NCBI RefSeq assembly: GCF_016863335.1
Contig: NZ_BOOR01000025.1
Location: forward strand, 1 to 64,000
DNA length: 64,000 nt
Reading direction: 5' to 3'
DNA from: Planotetraspora thailandica
Lineage (GTDB): Bacteria; Actinomycetota; Actinomycetes; Streptosporangiales; Streptosporangiaceae
In this document: positions 52,980-62,418 of the stretch, in pieces
Layout of the letters: every line of letters starts with the position of its first letter
Position numbering within the stretch: the first letter of the stretch is position 1
Made by a program: the position numbers and the translations under genes
Notes under the pieces: model-generated
Database searches by the model: none
The model's input: the letters and a program-made list of their open reading frames with translations, nothing else
Told to the model about the DNA's origin: nothing

Positions 52980-54475
52980 TGACGGAAACACAAACGGCGG
53001 CGGTCGAAGCGCGCGGGATCACCAAGCGCTTCGGCCCCACCGTCGCCCTCAACGACGCCGGGATCGTCATCACTCCCGGCGAGACCCACGCACTGGTCGG
53101 GCGCAACGGCGCCGGCAAGTCGACCCTGGTCTCCATCCTGACCGGGCTCCAGCGGCCGGACCTCGGAGAGGTGCTCTTCGCGGGCGAGCCGGCGCCCCCG
53201 CTCACCGATCGAGACGCCTGGCGGCGCCGCGTGGCGTGCGTCTACCAGAAGTCGACGATCATCCCCGCCCTGACGGTCGCCGAGAACCTGTTCATCAACC
53301 GGCAGACCGAGAAGGGGCCGATCAACTGGCGGGCCCTGCGCTCGCGGGCGCGCGACCTGCTGGAGCAGTACGGCGTGGACGTCGACGCCGACCTGCTCGC
53401 CGGCGACCTGAGCGTCGAGGAGCGCCAGCTCGTGGAGATCGCCCGGGCGCTGTCGTTCGGCGCGCGGTTCATCATCCTCGACGAGCCCACGGCGCAGCTG
53501 GACGGCCCGGCCATCAGCCGGCTGTTCGACCGCATGCGCGACCTGCGCGAGCAGGGCGTGACGATGATGTTCATCTCGCACCACCTCGAAGAGGTCTACG
53601 AGGTCTGCCAGAGCGTCACGGTCTTCCGCGACGCCCGGCACATCCTGACCAGCACGGTCGCCGATCTCCCGCACAACGAGCTGGTCAAGGCGATGACCGG
53701 CGAGGAGAACGCCGCCTACGAGAGCAGGGCGCGCGAGCGGGACGACGAGGCCCGGGTCGTGCTGTCGGCCTCGGGGCTGCGGCTGAAGGACCGGTACGAG
53801 GACGTCGACCTGGCGGTGCGCTCGGGTGAGATCGTCGGGCTGGCCGGCTCGGGCAGCAGCGGCAAGGTCGGCCTGGCCGAGACGCTGGTCGGCCTGCGCA
53901 GGGCCGACGGCGGCGACGTCACCGTCAACGGCTCGGCCGTACGGCCCGGAGACGTGACGGCCGCGCTCAAGGCGGGCCTCGGGTTCGTCCCGCAGGACCG
54001 CCACCATCAGGGCTTCGTGCCGCTGCTGTCGATCGCGGAGAACGCGACCATGCCGATCGCCCACAAGCTGGGCAGGTTCGGCGCGATCTCCGCGGCCCTC
54101 CGCCGGGCTCGGGCTCAGACGATGATCGAGGAACTCGACATCAAGACCACGGGACCGGAGCAGCCGGTCGGCGACCTGTCGGGCGGCAACGCCCAGAAGG
54201 TCGTGCTCGCCCGGGCGTTGTCCGACAACCCCGCAGCACTCGTGGTGATCAACCCGACCGCCGGAGTCGACGTCAAGGCCAAGCAGTCGCTGCTCGGCGC
54301 CGTCGAGGACGCGACGGCCCGGGGAACCGGCGTCCTGCTGGTCTCCGACGAGCTGGACGACCTGCGGATCTGCGACCGGGTGCTGGTCATGTTCCACGGC
54401 AGGGTGGTCAAGGACGTGCCACGGGGCTGGAGTGACAACGACCTCGTAGCGGCAATGGAAGGTATCGACTCATGA
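52979..54475 (+). CDS. Ribose-type ABC transporter ATPase (two ABC domains)
   Basis: This 498-residue ATPase has two fused ABC modules (RbsA/XylG type). The first has Walker A GRNGAGKST (about residue 40), signature LSVEERQLVEIARAL and Walker B FIILDEPTAQLD. The second has a degenerate Walker A (GSGSSGKVGL) and a signature LSGGNAQKVVLARALSDNPA, as is common in the family. It powers uptake through the permease downstream. Its stop overlaps the permease ATG by 4 bp. Confidence 0.94.
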   Translation: MTETQTAAVEARGITKRFGPTVALNDAGIVITPGETHALVGRNGAGKSTLVSILTGLQRPDLGEVLFAGEPAPPLTDRDAWRRRVACVYQKSTIIPALTVAENLFINRQTEKGPINWRALRSRARDLLEQYGVDVDADLLAGDLSVEERQLVEIARALSFGARFIILDEPTAQLDGPAISRLFDRMRDLREQGVTMMFISHHLEEVYEVCQSVTVFRDARHILTSTVADLPHNELVKAMTGEENAAYESRARERDDEARVVLSASGLRLKDRYEDVDLAVRSGEIVGLAGSGSSGKVGLAETLVGLRRADGGDVTVNGSAVRPGDVTAALKAGLGFVPQDRHHQGFVPLLSIAENATMPIAHKLGRFGAISAALRRARAQTMIEELDIKTTGPEQPVGDLSGGNAQKVVLARALSDNPAALVVINPTAGVDVKAKQSLLGAVEDATARGTGVLLVSDELDDLRICDRVLVMFHGRVVKDVPRGWSDNDLVAAMEGIDS

Positions 54476-55485
54476 CCGAATCGGCCGTGCCCGACTCGCT
54501 GGCCGTCAGGTCACGCGGGGCGGGTCTGAAGCTCGGCAGGTTCAGGGACCTCACGCTGGTCCCGGTGATCGTCTTGTTGCTGATCGTCGGCGCCTTCGCC
54601 GATCCGGTCTTCATGACCACGGGCAACCTGATGAACGTGCTCCAGCAGCAGTCGGCGCTCGCGCTGGTCGTGCTCGCCGAGGCGCTGATCCTCATCGCGG
54701 GCAAGTTCGACCTGTCGCTGGAGTCGACGGTGGGCCTGGCCCCGGCACTCGCGGTGATGCTGGTCATCCCGACGTCGGCGGGCGGCTTCGGCCTCGATCT
54801 GCCCGTCGCGCTGGCGATCCCGCTGTGCCTGCTCATCGGCGCCGCGGTCGGTGCGTTCAACGGCTTCCTCATCCTGCGCTTCCAGTTGTCGGCGTTCATC
54901 GTCACGCTGGCGATGCTGATCGTCGTCCGCGGTCTCCAGACCGGCATCACCGGAGGCAAGAGCCTGTTCGCCCTGCCCCCGTCGTTCCTGTACCTCGGCA
55001 GCGCCACCTGGCTGGGCATCCCGGCGGCCATCTGGATCACTGGTGTGCTGTTCGCCGCCGGCATCGTCGTGCTTCGCTTCTTCCGCGTCGGCCGGGCGCT
55101 TTACGCCATCGGCGGCAACACCGACGCGGCGCGGGCGGCGGGCATCCGGGTCGAGCGGGTGCTCTGGGTGGTCTTCATCATCGCCGGCGCGCTCGGCGCG
55201 GTGGCGGGAATGCTGGAGACCGGCCGGCTCGGCGGCATCAGCGCCAACCAGGGCGACGGCTGGATCTTCATGGTCTTCGCCGCCGCCGTCATCGGCGGTG
55301 TCAGCATGGACGGCGGCAAGGGCACCATCCTCGGCGCCCTCACCGGTGTGCTGGTCATCGGCCTGGTCGAGAACATCCTGACCCTCAAGGGCGTTCCCGG
55401 CGAGTGGAAGAACCTCGTGTACGGGGCCATCATCCTGGTCGCTCTCATGATCAGCCGTCTGGCCGGAGGCAAGGCGCAAGATTGA
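54472..55485 (+). CDS. Ribose-type ABC transporter permease
   Basis: This 337-residue integral membrane protein has about nine hydrophobic helices and the RbsC-type pattern, including GNTDAARAAGIRVERVLWVV and GGVSMDGGKGTILGALTGVL. Together with the preceding ATPase and binding lipoprotein it forms a complete importer; the three reading frames overlap or touch. A strong double terminator follows. Confidence 0.94.
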   Translation: MTESAVPDSLAVRSRGAGLKLGRFRDLTLVPVIVLLLIVGAFADPVFMTTGNLMNVLQQQSALALVVLAEALILIAGKFDLSLESTVGLAPALAVMLVIPTSAGGFGLDLPVALAIPLCLLIGAAVGAFNGFLILRFQLSAFIVTLAMLIVVRGLQTGITGGKSLFALPPSFLYLGSATWLGIPAAIWITGVLFAAGIVVLRFFRVGRALYAIGGNTDAARAAGIRVERVLWVVFIIAGALGAVAGMLETGRLGGISANQGDGWIFMVFAAAVIGGVSMDGGKGTILGALTGVLVIGLVENILTLKGVPGEWKNLVYGAIILVALMISRLAGGKAQD

Positions 55486-55488
55486 ACG

Positions 55489-55521
55489 ACGGCCGTACGG
55501 CTCCGGAGGACGTACGGCCGT
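55489..55521 (+). terminator. First terminator after the importer operon
   Basis: Arms ACGGCCGTAC (55489-55498) and GTACGGCCGT (55512-55521) pair perfectly around 13 nt, starting 4 bp after the permease stop. Confidence 0.65.
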
Positions 55522-55530
55522 TTCGCGGAA

Positions 55531-55567
55531 GAACAGGGCACCGGTGCGCGGCACCGGTGCCCTGTTC
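55531..55567. terminator. Bidirectional terminator with 17-bp perfect stem
   Basis: Arms 55531-55547 and 55551-55567 pair perfectly over 17 bp with a 3-nt loop (GCG). It lies between the convergent permease and discoidin protein genes and probably stops both. Confidence 0.85.
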
Positions 55568-55575
55568 CGCGTCCG

Positions 55576-57399
55576 TCAGGAGGCGTAGCCCTCCAGCTCG
55601 AAGATGCGAGCAGCCCTGTCGGAGTCGTTGGTCGGCGTGATCACGTTGACGCGCAGATATCGGGCGTCGACCGGGGTGAACGTGTGCGTGGTGACATCGG
55701 AGGTGTTGCCGCGGACCGACGCCACCGTGGTCCAGGTCGTCCCGTTGACGCTGGTCTGCAGGTCGAAGTCGCGGGTATTCCAGGCCGCCTTCTCCCCGCC
55801 TGCACCCGAGTGGCGCACGACCAGCCGTCCCACCTTGGTGGTGCTCTGCAGGTCGACCCGCAGCCACTTGCTCGCGCCGAGCGAGCACCACTTGTCGGAG
55901 GTGCCGGCCGTCCAGCTGCCGTTGACCGCCTTGGCCGGGCCCTCGGCCGCCGCGCACTGGCTGTCGGCGGTGGCCGGCTTGTTCAGCGCGAGGTTGGTCG
56001 TGGACGGCTGCGACGGCACGTAGAGCCGGATGTCGGTCAGGCTCGCGCTGCCCTCGTACACGTTGGTGTAGAGGTCGCCGATGACGAAGTAGTCGGGATA
56101 CTGCGAGCCCGCCGGCCACTGGTCCGGCCACGTCGTGCTGCCGTGCGCGTCGTTCTGCACGAGGCTCGCGTTGTAGCGGCCGTCGTACTCGCCCGGCTTG
56201 ACGTTGTAGTGCCAGATCGGGTCGTTGCCGACGATGAAGTTCCGGTGGAAGCGCAACGTCTTCTGGCCCGCCCTGGCGAAGTTGCCGCTGGCCTCCAGCG
56301 TGTAGCCGGTCGCGTTGCGCTCGATGGCGAACGTGTAGAACTGGTTCGGCATCAGCTCGGGCTGCAGTTCGGCGGCCGACGACAGCTGCTGCTCGGCGAC
56401 GCCGCCCGAGCAGCTCGTCATGAACCACTGGGAGTTGCCCGCCAGGCCGCCGGGACCGGGACGCCAGTTGGGCAGCCCGCTGATCCACATGTTGACCGTG
56501 TTGAAGCTGCTGTCGCGGTAGTTGTAATAGGTGTTGTCCGCCGAGTTGCAGACCCGGCCGCCGGTGCCGGTGCCCACCCGGTCGGGGTGCTGGGAGAAGG
56601 CGTCCATCAGCACCTTGCGGTGATAGTGCCAGAAGTGGTTGTTGCGCGGCGCCGGGTCGGCGAAGTCGACGATCGACAGGAAGTGGTAGCCGTTGTAGCC
56701 GTAGGTCCCTTCCCTGACGTTCTGCCATTGGCAGTAGGGCACAGACGCGTCGCCCGTCCAGCCGGGGGACCGCGATCCCTCACCCCAGGGGTGCTGGGTC
56801 TTGCAGCCCTGGGTGGAGTACCCGTTGATCCTGCCGCCGTAGTTGATGGTGCCGTTGCGCTTGCCGCCGAAGTCGAGGGTCTTCAGCTTGTACTCGATGC
56901 GGTAGGAGTCGGGAAGCTTGTTGGTGGGCCGGAAGATGGCGCCGCCGGTCGACTCGGGCACGTTGAGCACCGCGACGTGCTCGTTGCCCAGCGCCTGCGT
57001 GGTGATCGACGGCGGTGACTCCAGCACGCCGTCCTTGTTGAAATCGCGGGCCGACAGGGACGCGGTCAGCCAGCCGTTCTGGCCGAGGGTGAACTCCTTG
57101 CGGTAGGTGGCGAAGGAGTTGAAGGCGGTGTTCCACGCCGGGCCGTAGTCGTTTTGGTACCACAGGCCAGAGTCGTCCATGATCGTGTCGAACGGCTTGC
57201 TGTAAGTCTCCTTGACCCACGGGGCGCCCGCGCCGGTGAGCGGGGCGGAGAAGTCCTCGGAGTAGAGCAGGGTCCACCCCGGCCGGGTGGGGTCGTCGGC
57301 CGCGGCGGGGCTCGCGGGGAACACGGACAGGCTGATGACGGTCGAGGCGATCGCGGCGAGAGCCGTACCGCGCGCGACCCTCCTGGCTTTCCTTCGCAT
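55576..57399 (-). CDS. Secreted lectin-like protein with discoidin domain
   Basis: This 607-residue exported protein has a signal peptide (about 1-34), a large concanavalin-like/glycoside-hydrolase-like domain (about 40-460, with GRINGYSTQGCKTQHPWGEG and FHRNFIVGNDPIWHYN) and a C-terminal F5/8-type-C domain (about 480-607). The N-terminal fold resembles family GH16-like or related concanavalin proteins, but I cannot point to a catalytic motif. It may bind or cut polysaccharide outside the cell. It lies between two sugar importer operons. Confidence 0.75.
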   Translation of the reverse strand: MRRKARRVARGTALAAIASTVISLSVFPASPAAADDPTRPGWTLLYSEDFSAPLTGAGAPWVKETYSKPFDTIMDDSGLWYQNDYGPAWNTAFNSFATYRKEFTLGQNGWLTASLSARDFNKDGVLESPPSITTQALGNEHVAVLNVPESTGGAIFRPTNKLPDSYRIEYKLKTLDFGGKRNGTINYGGRINGYSTQGCKTQHPWGEGSRSPGWTGDASVPYCQWQNVREGTYGYNGYHFLSIVDFADPAPRNNHFWHYHRKVLMDAFSQHPDRVGTGTGGRVCNSADNTYYNYRDSSFNTVNMWISGLPNWRPGPGGLAGNSQWFMTSCSGGVAEQQLSSAAELQPELMPNQFYTFAIERNATGYTLEASGNFARAGQKTLRFHRNFIVGNDPIWHYNVKPGEYDGRYNASLVQNDAHGSTTWPDQWPAGSQYPDYFVIGDLYTNVYEGSASLTDIRLYVPSQPSTTNLALNKPATADSQCAAAEGPAKAVNGSWTAGTSDKWCSLGASKWLRVDLQSTTKVGRLVVRHSGAGGEKAAWNTRDFDLQTSVNGTTWTTVASVRGNTSDVTTHTFTPVDARYLRVNVITPTNDSDRAARIFELEGYAS

Positions 57400-57517
57400 G
57401 GGAGATGCCCTTCGATGCTGTGGATGCCGATCGTGAGGGTGTGGCGCTGTAAGGGGTCGTGGGTGGCGTCGCCGCCCGCCACCTGACCGTGTGTTCGTCT
57501 GGGTGCTCGGCTAGGTC

Positions 57518-58495
57518 CTAGAAACCTCCGTCGGGGTCGGCGTACTGGGCCGCGTTGTCCTTCGTGATCATGGGGGAGGGCACCACGGTGTCCTTCTCGA
57601 CCTGGGCGCCGCCGAGGATCTCCACCGCCCGGTCCAGGCCCATGGCGCCGATGACGTCGGCGTCGTTGAGGCCGGTCACGACGTAGTTGGTGCCGTCCTG
57701 GATCGCCTTGAGCGCCTCGGCCTGCCCGTCGACGCCCGCGATGATGATCTGCTTGTCCTTGCCGGCGTCCGCGATGGCGCGCTGCGCGCCCAGGCACATC
57801 GCGTCGTTCTCGCAGAACACGGCCTTCAGGTCGGAGTTGGTCGCCAGCAGGCTCTCCATCACGGTCAGCCCGCCGTCGGAGCCCCAGTTGCCGAAGTCGG
57901 GGGCCTCGACCAGGGTGATGCCCGGCTTGCCCTGCAACACGGACTTGACCCCGTTGGTGCGGGCAAGGCCGATGCTGTTGTCGGCCGGACCGCCCTTGAT
58001 GATGGCGACCTTGCCGCCGTCGGTCAGCCGCTGGGCGAGGAACTCGCCGTTCTGCCGGCCGATGGCCTCGTTGTCGGGGCCGATCCAGCTCGTGTACTCG
58101 CCCGTCTGGAACTTGCGGTCCACCAGCACGACCGGCTTGCCCGCCGACTTGATGGCGTTGAGCGCCGCCGGCGCCGACTCCAGCGGGCCGCCGGAGATGA
58201 TGACCGCGTCGACGTTCTTGCTCAGCAGGTCTTCGACGTTGGAGGCGAGCTTGGCCGCGTCGCCGTTGGCGTCGGTGCTGATGATCTCGATCTTGCCCTT
58301 CTTCTTGGCCTGCGCGGCGATCGCCTTGTCCATGCCGCTGAAGTAGGGGCCGCCCAGCGTGAAGTTGGCCACGCCGATCGTGTACGAGCCGTCTCCACCG
58401 GACGCGCCGGTGTCGCCGGACCCGGATGAGCAGGCTGCCAGGCCGGCCGCGAGCACGCCGGCGGCCAGCAGGCCACGTAGTTTCTTCCCGTTCAT
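57518..58495 (-). CDS. Ribose-type ABC transporter sugar-binding lipoprotein
   Basis: This 325-residue protein has a lipobox ending at Cys22 (GLAAC) and an RbsB-like fold: NFTLGGPYFSGMDKAIAAQA, DAVIISGGPLESAPAALNAI and GVDGQAEALKAIQDGTNYV. It completes a second ribose-type importer and is the last gene of a five-gene unit (IclR, aldehyde dehydrogenase, ATPase, permease, binding protein). Placing the binding protein last is less usual than first. The sugar is unknown; an aldehyde-yielding sugar or sugar alcohol is suggested by the dehydrogenase. Confidence 0.92.
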   Translation of the reverse strand: MNGKKLRGLLAAGVLAAGLAACSSGSGDTGASGGDGSYTIGVANFTLGGPYFSGMDKAIAAQAKKKGKIEIISTDANGDAAKLASNVEDLLSKNVDAVIISGGPLESAPAALNAIKSAGKPVVLVDRKFQTGEYTSWIGPDNEAIGRQNGEFLAQRLTDGGKVAIIKGGPADNSIGLARTNGVKSVLQGKPGITLVEAPDFGNWGSDGGLTVMESLLATNSDLKAVFCENDAMCLGAQRAIADAGKDKQIIIAGVDGQAEALKAIQDGTNYVVTGLNDADVIGAMGLDRAVEILGGAQVEKDTVVPSPMITKDNAAQYADPDGGF

Positions 58496-58523
58496 CGAGG
58501 GGCCTCCCAGTGGTGGTGACTTA

Positions 58524-59516
58524 TCAGGAGCGCACCCGGTTGGTGCGCTGGACGAGGATGACGGCGATGATGATCAGCCCCTTGAGCACCTGCTGCCAGA
58601 AGCTCTGCACGCCGTACAGGTTGAGCAGGTTGTTGATGAGCACGAGGACGAGCACGCCGCCGAACGTCGCCCGCACCGAGCCGCGGCCTCCCGCGAGGCT
58701 GGCCCCGCCGATGACGCAGGCCGCGATCGCGTCCAGCTCGAACGCCACCCCGACGCTCGGCTGCGCGATGCCCACCCGGCTGGCCAGCACGACCCCCGCA
58801 AGGCCCGCACACGCGCCGCTGATGGTGTAGGCGAGCACGATGTGCCTGCGCACGTTGATGCCGGCCAGCCGTACGGTCTCGGCGTTGCCGCCGATCGCGA
58901 CGATGGAGCGGCCAGCGGGGGTGCGGGTCAGGAAGATCCCGCCGACGAGGAAGACGGCCAGCATGATGAGGGTGGTCACGGGGATCGGGCCGGCCGTCGC
59001 CGAGCCGAGCGTGAAGAAGCCCGGGTCCTCGGGCGCGATGGGCACTTCGGAGTAGACGAAGGCCAGCCCTCTGATCGTGGTCAGCGCCGCCAGCGTGACC
59101 ACGAAGGGTGCCAGCTCGAACCTCGCGATCAGCGTGCCGTTGACCACGCCGAACGCGATGCCCGACAACACGCCCACCGCCATGGCGAGCGGGATCGGCA
59201 GGCCGGAGACCAGCCCGGCCGTCACGATGCCGGAGAAGGCCACGATCGAGCCGACGGACAGGTCGATGCCGCCGGTGAGGATGACCACGAGCATGCCGAA
59301 CGACAGCAGGCCCGTCGTCACCATCTGCTTGAGCAGGTTGGTCAGGTTGGTCGGGGTGAGGAACGTCTCCGCCGTCAGCGCGGCCACCACCACGAGCAGG
59401 GCGATGAGCGCGACGAACGCGGTCGCCACCGTGACGTCCCGCCCGGCCAGGACCAGCCGGGGGAGCCTGCGGGGCTCGGTCGGGGTGAGCGCCGGCTCGG
59501 TGAGCTGCCCGGTCAT
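58524..59516 (-). CDS. Ribose-type ABC transporter permease
   Basis: This 330-residue integral membrane protein has about nine hydrophobic helices and the RbsC pattern, with VVILTGGIDLSVGSIVAFSG and AIGGNAETVRLAGINVRRHI. The ATG at 59516 overlaps the stop of the ATPase gene by 4 bp. A 28-bp gap precedes the binding protein gene. Confidence 0.94.
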   Translation of the reverse strand: MTGQLTEPALTPTEPRRLPRLVLAGRDVTVATAFVALIALLVVVAALTAETFLTPTNLTNLLKQMVTTGLLSFGMLVVILTGGIDLSVGSIVAFSGIVTAGLVSGLPIPLAMAVGVLSGIAFGVVNGTLIARFELAPFVVTLAALTTIRGLAFVYSEVPIAPEDPGFFTLGSATAGPIPVTTLIMLAVFLVGGIFLTRTPAGRSIVAIGGNAETVRLAGINVRRHIVLAYTISGACAGLAGVVLASRVGIAQPSVGVAFELDAIAACVIGGASLAGGRGSVRATFGGVLVLVLINNLLNLYGVQSFWQQVLKGLIIIAVILVQRTNRVRS

Positions 59517-61000
59517 GCCGCCTGTCCAATCGCGTGGGCGAGGATCTCGTTCTCGCCGGCCTGGTCCGACCTGAGCTCGCCGGTGAGGCGGCCCTGGTTC
59601 ATGACGAGAATCCGGTCGGTCGCGCCCATCACCTCGGTGAGGTCGGAGGAGATGAGCAGTACGGCCAAGCCGTCGCGGGCCAGGTCGTCGATCATGTGGT
59701 AGATCGCGACCCTGGTCGCCATGTCGACGCCGCGGGTCGGCTCGTCGAGGATGAGCACCCGGGGCTCGGTCAGCAGCCACTTGGCCAGCACGGCCTTCTG
59801 CTGGTTGCCGCCGCTGAGGTTGACCACCCGCATCGACGCGCAGTGCGCCGGCTGGATGCTCAGCCGTTCGATCATCGCGGTCACCTTCTCGCGCCGCCGC
59901 GCGGCGTCGATCAGGGGCCCGCGCCGCATGCCGCGCATGGTGGTCAGGGCGATGTTGTCGAGCACGCTCATGCCGCCGACCAGCCCGGTGCGCTTGCGGT
60001 CCTCGGTGACGAGCGCGAGCCCGGCGGCGATGGCCTCGGCGGGTGTGCGGAAACGCACGTCCCCGCCGTCGACGCTGACCTGCCCCGACGAGGAGGGCTC
60101 GGCGCCGAAGACGCACCGGGCGAGCTCGCTGCGGCCGGAGCCGACCAGTCCGAACAGTCCCACGATCTCTCCGGCGCGCACGTCGAAGGACACGTCCTCG
60201 AACTCGCCGGCCCGGGTGAGGCCGCGAACGCTCAGCCTCGTCGCGCCCGGCCGGGCGCGACGCCCGGGATAGATCTGCTCCAGGCGGCGGCCCGCCATCA
60301 GGTCGATCAGCTCGCCCTCGCTGGTGCGGGACGGCTCGGTGGTCGCGATCACCCAGCCGTCCTTGACGACGACGATCCTGGTGGCCAGCTCCATCACCTC
60401 GGCCAGCCGGTGGGAGACGTAGACGACCAGCACGCCGCGCTCACGCAGCCGCCGGATGAGCTCGAACAACGACTCCAGGTCGCCGCCCGCGAGCACGGCG
60501 GACGGCTCGTCGAGCACCAGGATCCTGGGCATGGTGACCAGCGCCTTGGCGATCTCCACCATCTGCTGCCTCGCGACGGACAACCGGCCGGCGGGCGTGC
60601 GGGGGTCGATCGCGCCGAACCCGATGCCCTCCAGCAGTTCCCGGGCGCGGGCGTGCGCCGCCGTCCAGTCGATGAGGCCGCGCCGTCTCGGGAAGCCGCC
60701 CATCAGCAGGTTCTCGGTGACCGAGAGGCCTGGGACGATCGACAGCTCCTGGTAGACGGTGCGGATGCCGCGGGCGTGGGCGTCGTGCGGGGAGTGCAAC
60801 TCGACGGGCTCGCCGTCCATCCGCATCTCGCCCGCGGTCATCGGCTCCGCGCCGGAGAGGATCTTGATGAGGGTCGACTTGCCGGCGCCGTTCGCGCCGA
60901 CCACGGCCAGCACCTCGCCGGGCCGGCCCTCGAGGTCGACCCCGTGCAGCACTTCGACGCCGCCGTAGTCCTTGCGCACGCCACGGAGCTCCAGGGTCAT
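59513..61000 (-). CDS. Ribose-type ABC transporter ATPase (two ABC domains)
   Basis: This 495-residue two-module ATPase has Walker A GANGAGKST (about residue 35), the first signature LSVARQQMVEIAKAL and Walker B LVLDEPSAVLAG. The second module has GLVGSGRSELAR, signature LSGGNQQKAVLAKWLLTEPR and Walker B LILDEPTRGVDM. The start at 61000 is fixed by the ATGA overlap with the aldehyde dehydrogenase stop; longer frames are antisense artefacts. Confidence 0.94.
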   Translation of the reverse strand: MTLELRGVRKDYGGVEVLHGVDLEGRPGEVLAVVGANGAGKSTLIKILSGAEPMTAGEMRMDGEPVELHSPHDAHARGIRTVYQELSIVPGLSVTENLLMGGFPRRRGLIDWTAAHARARELLEGIGFGAIDPRTPAGRLSVARQQMVEIAKALVTMPRILVLDEPSAVLAGGDLESLFELIRRLRERGVLVVYVSHRLAEVMELATRIVVVKDGWVIATTEPSRTSEGELIDLMAGRRLEQIYPGRRARPGATRLSVRGLTRAGEFEDVSFDVRAGEIVGLFGLVGSGRSELARCVFGAEPSSSGQVSVDGGDVRFRTPAEAIAAGLALVTEDRKRTGLVGGMSVLDNIALTTMRGMRRGPLIDAARRREKVTAMIERLSIQPAHCASMRVVNLSGGNQQKAVLAKWLLTEPRVLILDEPTRGVDMATRVAIYHMIDDLARDGLAVLLISSDLTEVMGATDRILVMNQGRLTGELRSDQAGENEILAHAIGQAA

Positions 61001-62406
61001 CCGAACGCCTCCATGACGAGCACCGTCTTCTGCCGGGTGAAGTCGAGCACCGTCTCGTGCAGGCCCTCGCGGTAGCCGCCGGTGTCCTTGGTGCCGCCGA
61101 ACGGGAGGTTCTCCGCGCGCAGCGCCGTCGACCCGTTGATCACCACCCCGCCCACATCGAGCTGCCTGGCCAGGGTGAAGGCGCGCGACACATCTCGGGT
61201 GAAGACCGCCGCGTGCAGGCCGTACGGGGACTCGTTGGCCATGCGCACCGCCTCGGCCGGGTCGGCGAACCGGGCGACGGGCGCGACTGGTCCGAATATC
61301 TCCTCGGCGAAGGCGGGGCTGGCCGCGGGGACGTCGACCAGCACGGCCGGGTCGACGAATGAGCCGCGCCTGCCGCCGCCCGCGACGAGGCGGGCGCCGT
61401 CCTCGACGAGCCTGCCGACGGCGGCCTCCACCCGCTCGGCCGCCTGCTCGGTGATCAGCGGGCCCACGTCGGTCGACTCGAGCAGCTGGTCGCCCACGGT
61501 GAGCTTGGCCGTCTGCTCCAGCAGCGAGGAGACGAAGGCGTCGTGCACGCCGTCCTGCACGTAGACGCGCTTGACGGCGCAGCAGATCTGCCCGTTGCCG
61601 CGCGCGAGCCGCCCGAGCACGACCGCCTTGGCCGCCTCGTCCACGTCGGCGTCGTCGCACACGATGAGCGCGTCGTTGCCGCCGAGCTCGAGGAAGACCT
61701 TCTTCAGCGTGCCCGACGCCCTGCGGGCGATTTCGCGGCCCGCGGCGGTGCTGCCGGTGAGGCTCACCGCGGCGATTCCGGGCAGCTCGGCCAGGGCCTG
61801 CGACACCTCCACTCCGCCGGTGACGAGCTGGTGGGCGAACCGCGGCGCGCCTGCCCGGTCCACGAGCTCGGCCACGCGGACGAGCGAAAGCGGGCACCGC
61901 GCGGGCGGCTGCACGACGACCGCGTTGCCGGCCGCCAGGGCCGCCGCGGCCTTGTGCGCGTACAGCTCGACCGGGTAGTTGAACGGCACGAGCGCCGCCA
62001 CCACTCCCAGCGGCTCGCGCATCGTGACAGCGAGGTGCCGCTCCAGCCCGGGGACCGCGTCGAGCGGGATCTGGCGGCCGAACAGCCGGGTGGCCTCTCC
62101 GGCGTATCCGCGGAAGATGCGGATCGCGGCCTCGACCTCGCCTCTGGTCTGCGGCAGGGGCTTGCCGTTCTCCGCGGCGAGCAGCAGGGCGAGGTCCTCC
62201 TTGCCCTCCTCCATGAGGCCGGCGACGCGGCGCAGCAGATCGGAGCGCTCGTGCGCGGGCATGGCGGACATCGCCCGCTGCCCCTCCCGGGCGTCGTCGA
62301 CGACCCCGGCCACGGCCTCCGGGGTCATGGCCTCCACGTGCCCGAGCGGCTCTCCTGTGCCGGGATTGCGGACGGTCAGGACCGGACCCGCTGACGATAG
62401 GGACAT
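60997..62406 (-). CDS. Aldehyde dehydrogenase family protein
   Basis: This 469-residue NAD(P)-dependent enzyme oxidises an aldehyde to an acid. The general base Glu240 lies in LELGGND and the nucleophile Cys275 in NGQICCAVKR; the SLTGSTAAGREIAR motif (about 215) is the coenzyme-binding turn. It is within the sugar importer operon and so probably oxidises a product of the imported sugar. It lies 12 bp after the IclR gene. Confidence 0.92.
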   Translation of the reverse strand: MSLSSAGPVLTVRNPGTGEPLGHVEAMTPEAVAGVVDDAREGQRAMSAMPAHERSDLLRRVAGLMEEGKEDLALLLAAENGKPLPQTRGEVEAAIRIFRGYAGEATRLFGRQIPLDAVPGLERHLAVTMREPLGVVAALVPFNYPVELYAHKAAAALAAGNAVVVQPPARCPLSLVRVAELVDRAGAPRFAHQLVTGGVEVSQALAELPGIAAVSLTGSTAAGREIARRASGTLKKVFLELGGNDALIVCDDADVDEAAKAVVLGRLARGNGQICCAVKRVYVQDGVHDAFVSSLLEQTAKLTVGDQLLESTDVGPLITEQAAERVEAAVGRLVEDGARLVAGGGRRGSFVDPAVLVDVPAASPAFAEEIFGPVAPVARFADPAEAVRMANESPYGLHAAVFTRDVSRAFTLARQLDVGGVVINGSTALRAENLPFGGTKDTGGYREGLHETVLDFTRQKTVLVMEAFG

Positions 62407-62418
62407 GCGTTCGGCTCC

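Noticed and set aside
52979-54475. Damaged second ABC domain as sign of a pseudogene
   Set aside because: A degenerate Walker A in one module is common in RbsA-type ATPases, and the signature and overall length are intact.
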